The notes: a model not told the origin generated them from the sequence alone. Positions 11,750-22,669 are shown, numbered from the stretch's first letter. The stretch: 64,000 bases of DNA from Rhabdophis nuchalis (GCA_039707465.1 CM077647.1:115508610-115572609); one strand, 5' to 3'. Made by a program: numbers and translations.

Positions 11750-13365
11750 CTCCTTCCCCCATAGTCAGTGCGCATGTGTCTAGGTTCTCTGTCCAACACA
11801 GTACATGCGCACGCGTAGTCATTCAGATAGGCGGGGCGGTGTCGGGTCCGCCCTGACCGTCTTAGTTCTTGAGGAGGCTCCTCCCTGTGGGACACGGAGC
11901 CTTCGCCTACGTCATCGCGGCCTGCCCTCGGAGGTGGAGTCGCCGTAGGCAGCAATGGCGACCCTAGCAAGTCCGGGTGAGGGGGCGTGGCGACCGGGCT
12001 TGAGGTAGTTGGCATTTGCTGGCGAGTATTATTCTGGTAGGGTGGTTCCCCGATGGGCGAGGCCCCCAGCTGAGAGTCAGATTGGGCTGTGAGGTCCTGG
12101 CGGTCTCCTCGTGCTGTTCCCGCCGATACGAGGTCTGGACCGGCTAGGGACTCCGGGGTTCCAAACAACTGCTCGGCTTGAGCAGAGAACAATGGCCCAA
12201 CGGGGGCCAACGGGCAGGAACGGCCTGGCGTGGTGACTGCTGTTTCGGGCAGGCGGCGCCTCAGTTGATCCAGGTGGCGCCGCCACTCGGATCCATCCTG
12301 AAGGCCGACTCTGTAAGAACAGGGTCCGGTTACGTCCAAAATGGTTGCGGCAATCCATCGCGGCTCCCCTGAATAGTTCCTTGCCCAAACCAGGTCCCCA
12401 ATTTCAAATAAACGAGGAGTGGGAATCTGCAGGTTGCCCCTCTGCAACCCGTCGTAATCGGGGTGCAGTCTGTCCAGAGTGGTCCGCAAGCGTCGGCCCA
12501 TCAAGAGCTCCGCGGGGCTTTTCCCTGTGGCTGGGCAAGGTGTGACATGCTGTCCCAAAAGGTACGCGGCCACCCTTGCCTGCCAGTCCCCTTTATCCAA
12601 ACGGGCCAAGGCTTCCTTGGCTGAGCGCACGGCTCGTTCCGCGCGTCCATTAGACGCCGGGTGATAAGGGGCGACCGGCGCGTGGCGGATCCCTTGGGTG
12701 GCCAGAAAGTCCAAGAAGGTGGAGGATTGAAATTGGGGTCCGTTGTCGGACACAACGACGTCCGGCAACCCGTGGGTCGCGAACAGACGGCGCAAGGCAC
12801 GCACCGTGCTCTCCGCTGTGGTGGAAGCCATGAGAATCACCTCCACCCAGCGTGAGAACGCATCCACCACCACGAGGAAATTCTGGCCATGGAAGGGACC
12901 TGCGAAATCCAAGTGGAGCCTGGACCATGGGCACCTGGGGGCGTCCCACTCCCTCGGCGGGGAGACCGGCGGGGCCGGCCGGGACGATTGGCAGGAGGAG
13001 CAGGCGGCCACCCATTCCGCCACTTCAGCGTCCATGCCGGGCCACCAGACATAGCTCCGGGCCAATGCCTTCATACGGACGATGCCTGGGTGGTTGGCAT
13101 GGAGCGACTGAAGAACCATGTGCCGGAGAGGGGAAGGGACGATGACCCGATCTCCCCAACACAAGCACCCGCAATGGAGCGAGAGCTCCAGCTGTCGTGA
13201 CTTGTAAGGCCGAAAGTTTTCAGCCACACTGCCCGAAGGCCAGCCCCTCAGCACCCATCGGCAGACCTGGGCGAGGACGGGGTCTGCGCGGGTGTGAGCG
13301 GCAACGGCGGAAGAGGACAGGGGCAAGTCCGACTCCGCGACCATCAGGACAGAGAGAGCAGGCAC
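11707..13365 (-). CDS. Gypsy pol 3' part: integrase
   Basis: A 552-aa frame. It has an HHCC zinc-binding region (His 89 and 92, Cys 122 and 125), then the DDE catalytic core with Asp 153 in LHLDFAGP, Asp 207 in VSDNGPQF and Glu 243 in GRAERAV. A GPY/F-like segment (TGPCSYRV) follows near residue 340, then a Pro-rich tail. It would insert the cDNA into host chromatin. The Met used as start is only formal: the frame overlaps the end of the upstream gag-pol frame by about 20 bp in another register, and pol in this group is normally continuous. The last 14 codons or so and the stop lie inside the LTR. No chromodomain was recognised. Confidence 0.9.
   Translation of the reverse strand: MPALSVLMVAESDLPLSSSAVAAHTRADPVLAQVCRWVLRGWPSGSVAENFRPYKSRQLELSLHCGCLCWGDRVIVPSPLRHMVLQSLHANHPGIVRMKALARSYVWWPGMDAEVAEWVAACSSCQSSRPAPPVSPPREWDAPRCPWSRLHLDFAGPFHGQNFLVVVDAFSRWVEVILMASTTAESTVRALRRLFATHGLPDVVVSDNGPQFQSSTFLDFLATQGIRHAPVAPYHPASNGRAERAVRSAKEALARLDKGDWQARVAAYLLGQHVTPCPATGKSPAELLMGRRLRTTLDRLHPDYDGLQRGNLQIPTPRLFEIGDLVWARNYSGEPRWIAATILDVTGPCSYRVGLQDGSEWRRHLDQLRRRLPETAVTTPGRSCPLAPVGPLFSAQAEQLFGTPESLAGPDLVSAGTARGDRQDLTAQSDSQLGASPIGEPPYQNNTRQQMPTTSSPVATPPHPDLLGSPLLPTATPPPRAGRDDVGEGSVSHREEPPQELRRSGRTRHRPAYLNDYACACTVLDREPRHMRTDYGGRSVESPSLCPRQLVW
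11750..11763 (-). other. Polypurine tract of the Gypsy element
   Basis: On the minus strand ATGGGGGAAGGAG lies immediately upstream of the 3' LTR, the expected place and composition for the plus-strand DNA primer. Confidence 0.8.
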
Positions 13366-16055
13366 AGGGGCCGGATCCGGCCCCGGGAGAGGGCAGCGGC
13401 TCTTAGGGCATCAGCATGCCCTATCTGCTTGCCAGGACGGTATAGCAGCGTATAGTCATACGCTGCCAGGAATTCCGTCCAGCGGGTCATCCTGGGCGAC
13501 AGGATGGGGGGTGTCGGACGGTCACCGGCCAATAGCCCAAGGAGCGGCTTATGGTCCGTGACAACAGAAAAGGTCCGCCCATAGAGGTAATTGTGGAACT
13601 TCTTAATCCCGGACACTACAGCCAAAGCCTCCTTGTCGATTTGGCTGTAGTTTCTCTCCGTTTGAGACATTGTCTGGGAGTAAAAAGCAATGGGGGCTTC
13701 CGAGCCGTCTGGAAAGACGTGGCTAAGGACAGCCCCCAGGCCAAAAGGGGAGGCATCGCACGCAAGCGTCAGAGGAAGCCTGTCATGGTACTGGACTAGT
13801 ACCGCATCTGACGTGAGCATGGCTTTGACAGCCGCGAACGCGTGTGCTTCACGGCTGCCCCAGTGCCAGGCCGCGGATCGGTCGAGCAACCGATGCAGCG
13901 GCTCGGCTAGCGATGCCTTATGGGGAATAAACGGCGCGTAGAAATTCAAAAGGCCGAGGAATGCCTGCAGCTCCGTTTTGGAGGCAGGAGTGGGGGCCTT
14001 TTGGATGGCCTCGACCTTGGAGGGGGTTGGGTGAATTCCTTGGGCGTCAATCATGAAACCCAGGAATTCCACCCTAGGCGCAGCAAATGTACATTTGCTG
14101 CGTTTCAACTTTAAACCCGCGCCCCTGAAAACTCTGAGGACCTTCCGTAACGTTTTGGCGAGTTCTGATATGCTGGAAGCAGCAATCAGGACGTCGTCAA
14201 AATACGGTACAACGCCAGGGAGCCCATGGAGCAGTCGCTCCATGAGGCTCTGGAAGATCCCCGGGGCTACGGACACGCCGAATTGGAGACGGCGACAGCG
14301 GAAAGCCCCACGGTGGGTCACGATGGTCTGCGCTTCCGCAGCCTCGTCATCCACCGGAAGCTGTTGGTAGGCCTGCGCCATATCCAGTTTCGCGAACACT
14401 CGACCTCGTCCCAATGAGTGGAGTAGGTCTTGCACCACCGGAACCGGGTATGGGTTCGCCTGAAGCCCGAGGTTGATCGTCGACTTATAGTCGGCGCAGA
14501 TCCTCATGGACCCGTCGGGCTTAATGGGGACCACAATTGGGGTCTCCCATTTCGCCTGATCGACGGGTTCGAGCACGCCCTGCGCCACCAATCGATCCAA
14601 TTCCGCTTCAACCTTGGGCTTCAGCGCGAACGGCAGCCTGTGGGCCTTCAAGCGGACTGGAGCAACCTGGGGGTCCAAATTTAGGGAAACTGGAGTGCCT
14701 TTGTACGTTCCTAAGCTGCCATCAAAGACGTCGTTGAACTCTCTGATTACTTCGTCTACCGGAGAACTGGCTGGCACGCTGTGTACTCCTTGGACTGACA
14801 GTCCCAAGGCTGGAAACCAGTCCAATCCGATCAAGGCAGCTAGGGGTTTGGCCACTACCAGGATGGGAAGGGATCCGTGGAAGGGGCCGTAGTCTACTCT
14901 CACTCTGTACAGACCTAGAATGGGAATTTGTGAGCCCTGGTAATCTTTCAGGATCGTCGCCGTGGGACCGAGATCCTGCTTCCTGAGCTTGGGGCAAAGC
15001 TTAACTAAATGCGCCCAGGACATGAGTGATCTAGAGGACCCTGAATCTATTTCCATTTTTACCCCCACCCCCTCTAAGCAAACCACTGTTGACAGTCTCC
15101 TACTCTCTGCCTGGTCGTAGCTTAGAGCTGGGGGCATCTCCGCCAGCGCGAAGCAGTCGGTCGGCTGTGGCTGGTAGCGTCCTGAACGCTTCTGCGACCC
15201 TCGTTGTCCTGGTGGAACGGTTCTGGAGGCGGCAGCTGGCGTTGTCGCTGGGGCGGCAGCACGGCACACAGCTGCTAGGTGTCCTTTCCTGCCACATCTG
15301 CGGCACACCGATGCCTTGAATGGGCACTCTGGTCTCTGGTGGGCCCCTCCGCAGCCTAGGCAGTTCCCGGACTTCTGCTGCGGTGTGAATGCGCGATTCG
15401 GCACGCGCCCGGTCACCCTCATGCAGTCCCCACGGTCTTCCTCCTCCAGCTCATCCAGCGGCGCTATTTCGTCTACCAGACACGCTCGCGGAGTGGGGAA
15501 AAGAGGAGGGCGCGCGCGGCCCATGTCGGATGTGGAGATCTCCGACAATTCTGTCGCGCGTGCTTCTTCCACCGCTTGCTCGAGAGTCAGGACAGTTTTT
15601 GAAAGCAAGCGGCGCTTTAGGCGGATGTCTCTTACGCCGCATACAAACTGCTCCAGTAGGGATTCCTCCAGGAAGCCAGCAGGGAACTCGCAGGGGATTG
15701 CGGTCGCTCTCAATTTCTGCAGGAACTCGGCTACCGACTGTTGCGGCTGTTGCACACATTGCCTGAATGCATAGCGATGTGCTATGCGGGAAGGCGCCGG
15801 CGCATAGTGTGCTCTCAGGCGGCCCAGGAGATCGTCCCACGGCACTTCGTGCACCGCTGCGGGTGCTGCTATGGTTCGGGCGGTAGCGAACAATTCAGGG
15901 CCGCCGCACTGGAGGAATAGGCTCAGCTTCCTGGCAGGCGCGAGTTCGCCGTAGTCGCTGGCTATCAAGAAGCACTCGAACCGGGCTAAGAAGGAAGCCC
16001 ATTGTTCCTTCATCGGGTCGAACGGTGCAAACGGAGGCATTGTCGCCGTAGCCAT
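13344..16055 (-). CDS. Gypsy gag-pol: capsid, zinc knuckles, PR, RT, RNase H
   Basis: A 903-aa uninterrupted frame starting 94 bp inside the 5' LTR. Residues 1-200 are a Gag capsid-like domain (FLQKLRATAIPCEF, then the region up to about 170). Two zinc knuckles follow at about 232-244 and 251-264 (CRRCGRKGHLAAVC). Protease active site is DSG at 337-339. Reverse transcriptase spans about 440-680: motif A Asp near 558 (AKLDMAQAY) and catalytic YFDD at 618-621. RNase H is about 760-885 with Asp 767, Glu 809 and Asp 834. Gag and pol are in one frame with no shift between them. The frame loses register near residue 885, around 13,405-13,415, where the RNase H/linker sequence conserved in relatives gives way to unrelated residues and a stop. 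That break separates it from integrase. Confidence 0.93.
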   Translation of the reverse strand: MATATMPPFAPFDPMKEQWASFLARFECFLIASDYGELAPARKLSLFLQCGGPELFATARTIAAPAAVHEVPWDDLLGRLRAHYAPAPSRIAHRYAFRQCVQQPQQSVAEFLQKLRATAIPCEFPAGFLEESLLEQFVCGVRDIRLKRRLLSKTVLTLEQAVEEARATELSEISTSDMGRARPPLFPTPRACLVDEIAPLDELEEEDRGDCMRVTGRVPNRAFTPQQKSGNCLGCGGAHQRPECPFKASVCRRCGRKGHLAAVCRAAAPATTPAAASRTVPPGQRGSQKRSGRYQPQPTDCFALAEMPPALSYDQAESRRLSTVVCLEGVGVKMEIDSGSSRSLMSWAHLVKLCPKLRKQDLGPTATILKDYQGSQIPILGLYRVRVDYGPFHGSLPILVVAKPLAALIGLDWFPALGLSVQGVHSVPASSPVDEVIREFNDVFDGSLGTYKGTPVSLNLDPQVAPVRLKAHRLPFALKPKVEAELDRLVAQGVLEPVDQAKWETPIVVPIKPDGSMRICADYKSTINLGLQANPYPVPVVQDLLHSLGRGRVFAKLDMAQAYQQLPVDDEAAEAQTIVTHRGAFRCRRLQFGVSVAPGIFQSLMERLLHGLPGVVPYFDDVLIAASSISELAKTLRKVLRVFRGAGLKLKRSKCTFAAPRVEFLGFMIDAQGIHPTPSKVEAIQKAPTPASKTELQAFLGLLNFYAPFIPHKASLAEPLHRLLDRSAAWHWGSREAHAFAAVKAMLTSDAVLVQYHDRLPLTLACDASPFGLGAVLSHVFPDGSEAPIAFYSQTMSQTERNYSQIDKEALAVVSGIKKFHNYLYGRTFSVVTDHKPLLGLLAGDRPTPPILSPRMTRWTEFLAAYDYTLLYRPGKQIGHADALRAAALSRGRIRPLCLLSLS

Positions 16056-16129
16056 GGTGAGGCTGTGCGTCGCGCTGCGCTCTGTTGTTGAAGTATTCGT
16101 TACCCGTTGCGTTCTAAGGCCACGGCCTG

Positions 16130-16149
16130 AATCCCACCTTCGTCGCCAG
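16130..16149 (-). other. Primer binding site of the Gypsy element
   Basis: On the minus strand, right after the 5' LTR (one C between), stands TGGCGACGAAGGTGGGATTC. It begins with the TGG that pairs with a tRNA CCA end. The sequence looks complementary to a tRNA-Ser(GCT) 3' end; that identity is from memory. Confidence 0.65.
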
Positions 16150-16447
16150 TGTTAGATCAGACAAAGGATTCCAACTCAGGCATGGTCAAAACAACAGGAA
16201 CGTTTATTCACACTATTTACAACACACACAAGATTCAACTGGCAAGGTTTCTTCTCTGGCAACCTCTTATATAGAGTTACCAGGCAGGAAACTCCTAGCA
16301 AGCAATTGCAACATTGTAACTCCTTTCCAGACAGATTCCAGACAGCTTGTCTCTGTTAATCACTGCAGCTGCTGGCTCAGCTCCGGAATGCGGTGACTCA
16401 TAGGTTACCAGACGAGTTGTCTGGGACATAGGCTTGGGGACTCAACA
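16150..16447 (-). repeat. Gypsy 5' LTR (298 bp)
   Basis: Direct repeat of 11,452-11,749, identical by eye. As the 5' LTR it carries the promoter (TATATAAG on the minus strand near 16,270-16,283) that would drive the element. Confidence 0.95.
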
Positions 16448-16452
16448 CATCA

Positions 16453-17261
16453 CATTGCTTTAATTTTTTTGCTGTTTATGTTTCCAAAATGCAGGGTTTT
16501 AAAAGACAAATTCCACTATGCTCCTTTAACATTTTGCATGTACAATTTGTGTACAACGCTCACTATTGTGCCTTTTTCTGGCCCATTTTGTTATTGCAGA
16601 TTTTTAATTGACAAAGGGCAAAGGCTAGTGGCTTGAAAATATTCTTAATTATCTTGTACTCTTCCTCCAGAGCCAGATACAGTATAATAAAATTAAATCT
16701 CTCAATTAGTCAATACCATATCTGAGCAGCTTAAAGTTCTTTTCTGCTATTTTAAGAAGCACAGAATAATTTGTTTCTATTCATCCTCTTTATATTGTTC
16801 ATAATTGTACAGATCGCTATCGTGCACCCGTCAAAGTTCTGCTTAATAGCTTGTTCACGGAATACTCAATAGATTTCCTTCTCTCCCACTTTCTTTGTGT
16901 TTAACATTAATCATGAATGTTCTCTATATAACCATTAAACACTGTATTTGAGCAGCCACAGTGGTCAATCTGAAATTATTGATGTTCTTCTCTTTTAAGG
17001 AGAGTCCATGCACATCTTAGTGCTATCTTGATTAGTTCAGTGAAGAAAACAAGTCGGCATTTTAGAACTACAAATCTTAACCAGAAAAGCACTGGTGTCC
17101 TCATAGGTATTATAGTAATCTGGCAGCAGATGAGAGTCATGACTATTATGTAAAGGTTGAAGAATATCATTTCTTCAGCAGATCCAATAAAAAAGGTAGT
17201 AAAGTGAAATTGTATAGAAAGAAGCCGTAGCTTTGGAGATATTCATATTTTGAATATGGAA
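16453..17261. other. No gene seen
   Basis: Anonymous AT-rich sequence between the Gypsy element and the L2-like LINE copy C. Confidence 0.5.
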
Positions 17262-19210
17262 GTTCCTATAGCATCCGCCCTGTTTGGGGTGACCCGCTCC
17301 CTCCTCCATCTGAGGCCACGGGAAGCCCCTCTGCAGGGTCGAGCAGAGGAATTTGGAGTATTTCTGCAGGACAAAATCACTCAGATTCGGAACGAGTTGC
17401 CCTCCACTTGTTGTCCAGTCGAGGCATCCAGCGCTGGTCTTGAGATTACACCTTGGGAGGAGTTCGACTTTGTTACTACCGAGGATATGGACAGGTTGCG
17501 GAGGAACCTTAGAGCCACCACATGTTTATTGGACCCGTGTCCCTCCTGGCTTGTACTGGCATCCTGGGAGGTGACACGAGGCTGGCTCCAGGGCATTGTG
17601 AATTCATCTCTGAGTGAGGGGTACTTTCCCACCGTTTTGAAAGAGGCGGTGGTGAGGCCCCTCCTCAAGAAACCATCCCTGGATCCAGCTTTATTAGAGC
17701 ACTATCGTCCCGTCTCCAACCTTCACTTTTTAGTGAAGGTTGTTGAGAGTGTGGTGGCCCAACAGTTTCCCCGACATCTGGAGGAAGTTGATTATCTAGA
17801 CCCGTGCCAGTCCGGCTTCCGGCCCGGTCACAGCACCGAAACGGCATTGGTCGCATTGGTGGATGATCTCTGGAGGGCACGGGATAGAGGTTGTTCCTCT
17901 ATCCTTGTCCTATTAGACCTCTCAGCAGCTTTTGATACCATCGACAATGGTATCTTATTGCACCGATTGGGGGGGTTGGGGCTAAGAGGCACCGTTCTAC
18001 GGTGGTTCTCGTCCTACCTCTCTGGTCGGTCGCAATGGGTGTTGGCAGGAGGGCAGAGGTCGGCCCCGAGGCCACTCACATGTGGGGTCCCTCAGGGGTC
18101 GGTCCTCTCGCCACTCCTGTTTAACACCTACATGAAGCCGCTGGGTGAGATCATCCATGGTTTTGGGGTGGAATACCATCTGTACGCTGATGACACTCAG
18201 TTGTACATATCCACCCCAAACCACCCCGACGATGCCGTCGAGGTGCTGTCCCGGTGTCTGGAGGCCGTACGGATCTGGATGGGTAGTAACAAACTCAAAC
18301 TCAACCCGTCCAAGACCGAGTGGCTGTGGTTCCCGGCACCCCGGTTCAGCCAGATAAGTCCAACACTGGCCATTGTGGGCGAACAACTGGCCCCCGTGGA
18401 GAGGGCGCGCAACTTGGGCGTCCTCCTGGATTCCCGGCTGTCCATGGAGGACCATGTGACGGCCGTGGCCAGGGGGGCGTTCTATCAGGTACGCCTGATA
18501 CGCCAGTTGCGCCCCTTACTGGACCGGGGAGCCCTTCGCACAGTCACTCAAGCGCTCGTGACATCCCGGCTGGATGCTCTCTACATGGGGCTCCCCTTGA
18601 GGTGCACTCGAAAGCTACAGTTAGTACAGAATGCGGCCGCGCGGGTGATTATGGGTGCCTCAAGGCAAACCCACGTAACATCTCTCCTGCGTGAGCTGCA
18701 CTGGCTGCCTGTGGCCTTTCGAGTGTGCTTCAAGGTGCTGATGACCATCTTTAAATTGCTCCATGGCTCGGGGCCTAGCTATATACGAGACCGCCTCCTG
18801 CCCCATACATCCCTTCGTCCGATCCGCTCCCACAGAGAGGATCTTCTCTGGGTGCCGTCAGCGGGGCAATGCCGGTTGGTGACACCCAGGAGAAGGGCCT
18901 TCTCTGTGGCGGGCCCGGCCCTCTGGAACGACCTACCCCCTGACCTTCTCGGACCTCCGCCTCTTCTGCCAACATCTTAAGACGTTTCTATTCCAACAAG
19001 CCGGCCTAGGATAGCCCCTACTTCTGACTTTTTAAAAATAAATCAATTTGGTATGGTTTTAATATGGGTTTTTAGCACGGGTCTCGTAATTTAATATATT
19101 TTAATTGATATTGTATTTTGTGGTTTTAATAATGCCTGTGTGCCGCCCTGGGTCCTAACAAGGAGAAGGGCAGGGTATAAATTTAATAAAATAAAATAAA
19201 TAAAATAAAA
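17262..19210 (+). mobile_element. L2-like LINE copy C, long ORF2 with complete RT
   Basis: The frame 17,250-18,980 (576 aa; LINE homology begins at ALFGVTRSLL) covers the pre-RT linker, then RT: motif A LLDLSAAFDTID, motif B CGVPQGSVLSPLLF, catalytic YADDTQLY, and the C-terminal LRELHWLPVAFRV region. The endonuclease is absent (5' truncation). Two small lesions: nine bases are missing where other copies read YCN in RLDYCNALYMGL (near 18,574), and a deletion of about eight bases near 18,945 throws the last codons out of frame. The 3' UTR ends CGCCCTGGGTCCTAACAAGG plus an AATAAA-rich tail. Variant APVERARN, shared with copies D/E and F. Confidence 0.85.
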
Positions 19211-19789
19211 AATGAGATATAAAGGAGATAGAAGCAAAAAAGACATTATTATGGAATTTGATTATAGACCACCTACTCTAGTAAAAGATTTTTGATAACA
19301 TATGGAAAAGTCCCATGAATTTCTTATCTCTTTTACTGACAACTTCATTTTTCAAATAATGTCAAAAGAATCAATGTGGTCAACTCTTCTGGTCCTAGCA
19401 CTCACAAATAAAGCAGAATTGATTGGCAAACTCAAAGTGTGAAGCATCTTAGACAAAACATTGTGTTGTGTTGGAGTTCAAAATAACAAGGACATGAAAA
19501 TATTTCCAAAAGACAGTTTTTAGTAAAATGGGACAAAATGTAGGTAGCCTGCACTGCCTTGACATGTTAAAGAATAAATATAAATAAAGAAGTCCAAGAG
19601 GGATGAAGGACTCTGAAAAGTGCAATACTAGATGCAAGAGATAGATGGTGTATTCATGAAGAAATAGAAATAGGGATAAGAGGCCTATTGATGAACAGCA
19701 AGCACACTGACATAAGTTGAGAAGTAAAAGGAGATGTACAGGAAATGGAAGCAGAGGCTGATAACTAAGGACACTTACAAACTATTAAT

Positions 19790-20262
19790 TTGTATAGTCA
19801 AGGCTATGGTTTTTCCAGTTGCAATGTAGGGCTGTAAAAATTGAACCATAAGAAAGGCTGAGTGCCAAAGAATTGAGGCCTTTGAACTATGGTGCTGGAG
19901 AAGTCTCCTGTGAGTCCCTTGGACTGCAAGGCAATCAAACCGATCAGTCCTAGAGAAGATCAACTCTGACTGCTCTTTAGAAGGCCAAATCCTGAAGAGG
20001 AAACTCAAATACTTTGGCCACCTAATGAGAAGGACGGACTCACGAGAAGAGCCGAATGCTGGGACAGATTGAGGGCAAAAGAAGAAAGGGATGATAGATA
20101 ATGAGATGGCTGTATGGAGTCACCAAAGCAGTAGGCATGAGCTTAAATGGACCCCAGAGGATGATAGAGGACAGGAACAGCTGGAAGAACATTGTCCATG
20201 GGGCTGTGATGAATCAGACATGATTTCGCAACTAACAACAAAGAGGGTAGAATTTGAAAGAC
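19790..20262 (+). mobile_element. BovB (RTE clade) LINE 3' end
   Basis: The sequence runs through TTTGAACTATGGTGCTGGAG, CTTTGGCCACCTAATGAGAAG, GGATGATAGATAATGAGATGG and GGGGCTGTGATGAATCAGACATG (split here). This is the order of the C-terminal codons and tail of BovB LINEs of squamates and ruminants. Frames are broken by several indels. Only the 3' end survives, as is usual for TPRT insertions. Sauria SINEs use this machinery. Confidence 0.8.
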
Positions 20263-21305
20263 TGAAGCCTAGGGAATAGGAAAGCATAATCTAATAAAGG
20301 ATTGTCCAAAATAAAGGAAAAACCAAGGAGGTTGTTAATTTATTAAGACAGGGAAGTAGGGAAGTAATAATGAGGAGCTATAGGACTGTTTAATACCTTC
20401 TATGTATTTATCTTTTTTTAGAAGGTGGAGCCAATCTGTCAAAAAAGTGTTTAAGGAAAGTATGCAGCATTTAGAAAAAGATATCACAATTTATCACAAG
20501 TCAGCTCAGAATGAACTTATTTTATTACAAAATGATTAGTTTGAGAAACCACAAGGCAACACAAAAAATGTAATGTATAATGTACCAAGTTTCTGGAAGG
20601 TGTTTGATATAGCCTCTCATTATACCAAGTTGTTTAGATCTACTGTGAGCAAGGTGTCATTTATTTATTTCTAAATAAATCAATAGATTACTTTGTGAAT
20701 ACAATGGCTAAAAGCAGGTCATGTCTATTATGGTCTGGAACAGGGGTTGGGAACTATGGCTCTTTTATGTTCTGTGTACTTCAACTCCCAGAATTCCTGA
20801 GCCAGCACAATATGCAATCTATGGATCTGCAACCAGGTGAACAATTACACACAAGATCCTTGTAAATAGTACTCTCCTGCCCTGGGGAGAAGCATCAAGT
20901 AGGATCCTGCAGTAACATAAAAAGTAAGAAAAGTCATTACAATGACCTGAGCTGTTATGTCAGGAAAGGTTTTCCTAGAAGTGGTAGACTGCCCCTTGTT
21001 AGAAGTTTTAAAATTCTCAAATTATGTGTTGAAAAAAGGTTGGTGGCTTCCTATTTTGAACAAGGGATTGGATGACTTAAATTATCCAAGTCATATGGAC
21101 AATTAAACTATAAAGTGGAGAAACTGCTGTTTTGAGGGCATGTATTAAAGAGCAAGATTGCTCTTCTAGAAATCCTAACCTTATCACTACGATATTCAAA
21201 ATATTGAATAATGAAGTAAAAGTAACATATAAGAGTAGCTATTGCTGCACCTAACAGTATACATTTTTATAGGGGATCCACCAGATCATTTCCAAAAGTC
21301 CATGC
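20263..21305. other. No gene; half hAT MITE at about 20,745-20,810
   Basis: Mostly anonymous. At 20,745 there is one end and part of a hairpin MITE (CAGGGGTTGGGAACTATGGC through CAACTCCCAGAATTCC), with the other half missing. Confidence 0.5.
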
Positions 21306-21624
21306 GGTAATCTTTGACTTACAACCACAATTTATCCAAATTTTTCTGTTGTCAATTTTACAACCTTTTTTACCATAGTTCTCAAGTGAATCACTGCAGT
21401 TGTTAAATTAGTAAGAGGTTTTTAAATGAATTTGGATTCCCCACTGACTTTGTTAAAAGATGATCACATGACCCCAGGACACTGCAATGGTCATAAATAG
21501 TTGCCAAACGTCCTAATTTTGATCACAAGACTAAGTATGAAAAAAACAGTCATAAGTCACTTTTGTCAGTGCCATTGTAACTTTTAACAGTCACTATGCA
21601 AACTGCTGTAATTTGAGGACTATA
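21306..21624 (+). repeat. Dispersed TIR element (about 0.3-0.4 kb), copy 1
   Basis: Ends GGTAATCTTTGACTTACAAC and (plus strand) GTAATTTGAGGACTATA are inverted relatives. The interior has the phrases GATCACATGACCCCAGGACA and CAGTCATAAGTCAC. Other copies occur at 22,853, 23,961, 28,556, 62,690 and 63,039. No coding capacity. Confidence 0.65.
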
Positions 21625-22033
21625 ACTGTACATTCTTATATTCTGCAATGTATCCTCCAAAGTCCCACAAACATAAATTGTTTACCATTCAGAGCATTTG
21701 AATATTGATCAGGGATCAATCATAGAGACACAAATGACCATTTCTGTATGAATCCTAAGAAAAGAAGTTTTGTAATATTGCTAAAAACCACCACAACTTG
21801 TTCAACACCTAATAGTTCAATATTAGACAACAAAGGTGTTTCCATATTTTTCATCAATTTACCTGAAATAGACAAGAATTTAATTGATCTTTTTAAAGAA
21901 TTGCATTACATTTACTTTTTTAAAGCTTTATGTCTTCAGTAAATTTTGAGTTGCTCAGTGACCTTCCTGCTGGTTTTGCTGTTTGTTATATATGTAATTA
22001 TTTTTAACTATTATCTTAGTAATTACCTTTGTG

Positions 22034-22502
22034 CAGGGGTGTCAAACTTAAGGCCCAGGGGCACTTACATCTGGTCAGCGAGGCAGCCCTAGAAACAGCA
22101 ACGGACTGGCCTGCTCTACCAGCAAAAACGGAGGGGGCCCTCCCTCCCTCCCAGGCTCTTGCCACCCTCTGCCAGTGAAAATGGAGCTCAGTGGGGGGCA
22201 GTAGCCACCCTCTGCCAGTGAAAATGGAGCTCAGTGGGGGGCAGTAGCCACCCTCTGCCAGTGAAAATGGAGCTCAGTGGGGGGGCAGAGCTCTGTTTTC
22301 ACTGGCAGAGGGTGGCAGCCATCACGGCTGAAAACAGAGCTCGGCAGCCTGTTTCACTGGCAGAGCAATCGGGCCACCACCGACATCCCTGACACAAGTG
22401 ACATTAAGCTGGCTATGTACACCCCTGCCATGCCCACCTCAGCCCCCAATGTCAAATATAATCCTGATGTGGCCCTCAATGAAATCAAGTTTGACACTCC
22501 TG
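22034..22502. mobile_element. Non-autonomous hAT-type element with internal 43-bp repeats
   Basis: CAGGGGTGTCAAACTTAAG at the left and AAGTTTGACACTCCTG at the right form inverted ends. Flanking octamers CCTTTGTG and CTTTAGTG match at 6 of 8 positions. Three 43-bp units (GCCACCCTCTGCCAGTGAAA...) stand at 22,161, 22,204 and 22,247, followed by an inverted partial unit. Confidence 0.7.
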
Positions 22503-22669
22503 CTTTAGTGTTTTAACAGTTTTATCATTAGTGTTTTAATGATATTGATTATCTCAATTATTCTTACATGTTTTAACATGACAAATATTTCAATAAACAA
22601 TTGAATAAACTTATCCTTCCATTATGCTGATGCTAACTATGAATTATACATATTATAGTACAGTATGTG

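Larger units (their letters stand above)
11447..16452 (-). mobile_element. Complete Ty3/Gypsy LTR retrotransposon with 5-bp TSD
   Basis: A 4,996-bp element (11,452-16,447) flanked by CATCA at 11,447-11,451 and 16,448-16,452. It lies on the minus strand, so the right LTR is the 5' LTR. Order: LTR, primer site, leader of about 94 bp, gag-PR-RT-RH frame, integrase frame, polypurine tract, LTR. Protease, RT and RNase H precede integrase, as in Ty3/Gypsy (Metaviridae). No env-like frame was seen. The two LTRs read identically over 298 bp, so the insertion is young. It is one frame change away from an uninterrupted pol. Confidence 0.95.

Noticed and set aside
12178..15774. Many plus-strand frames of 60-150 codons
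   Set aside because: They are antisense shadows of the Gypsy gag-pol and integrase genes, open because of high GC content.
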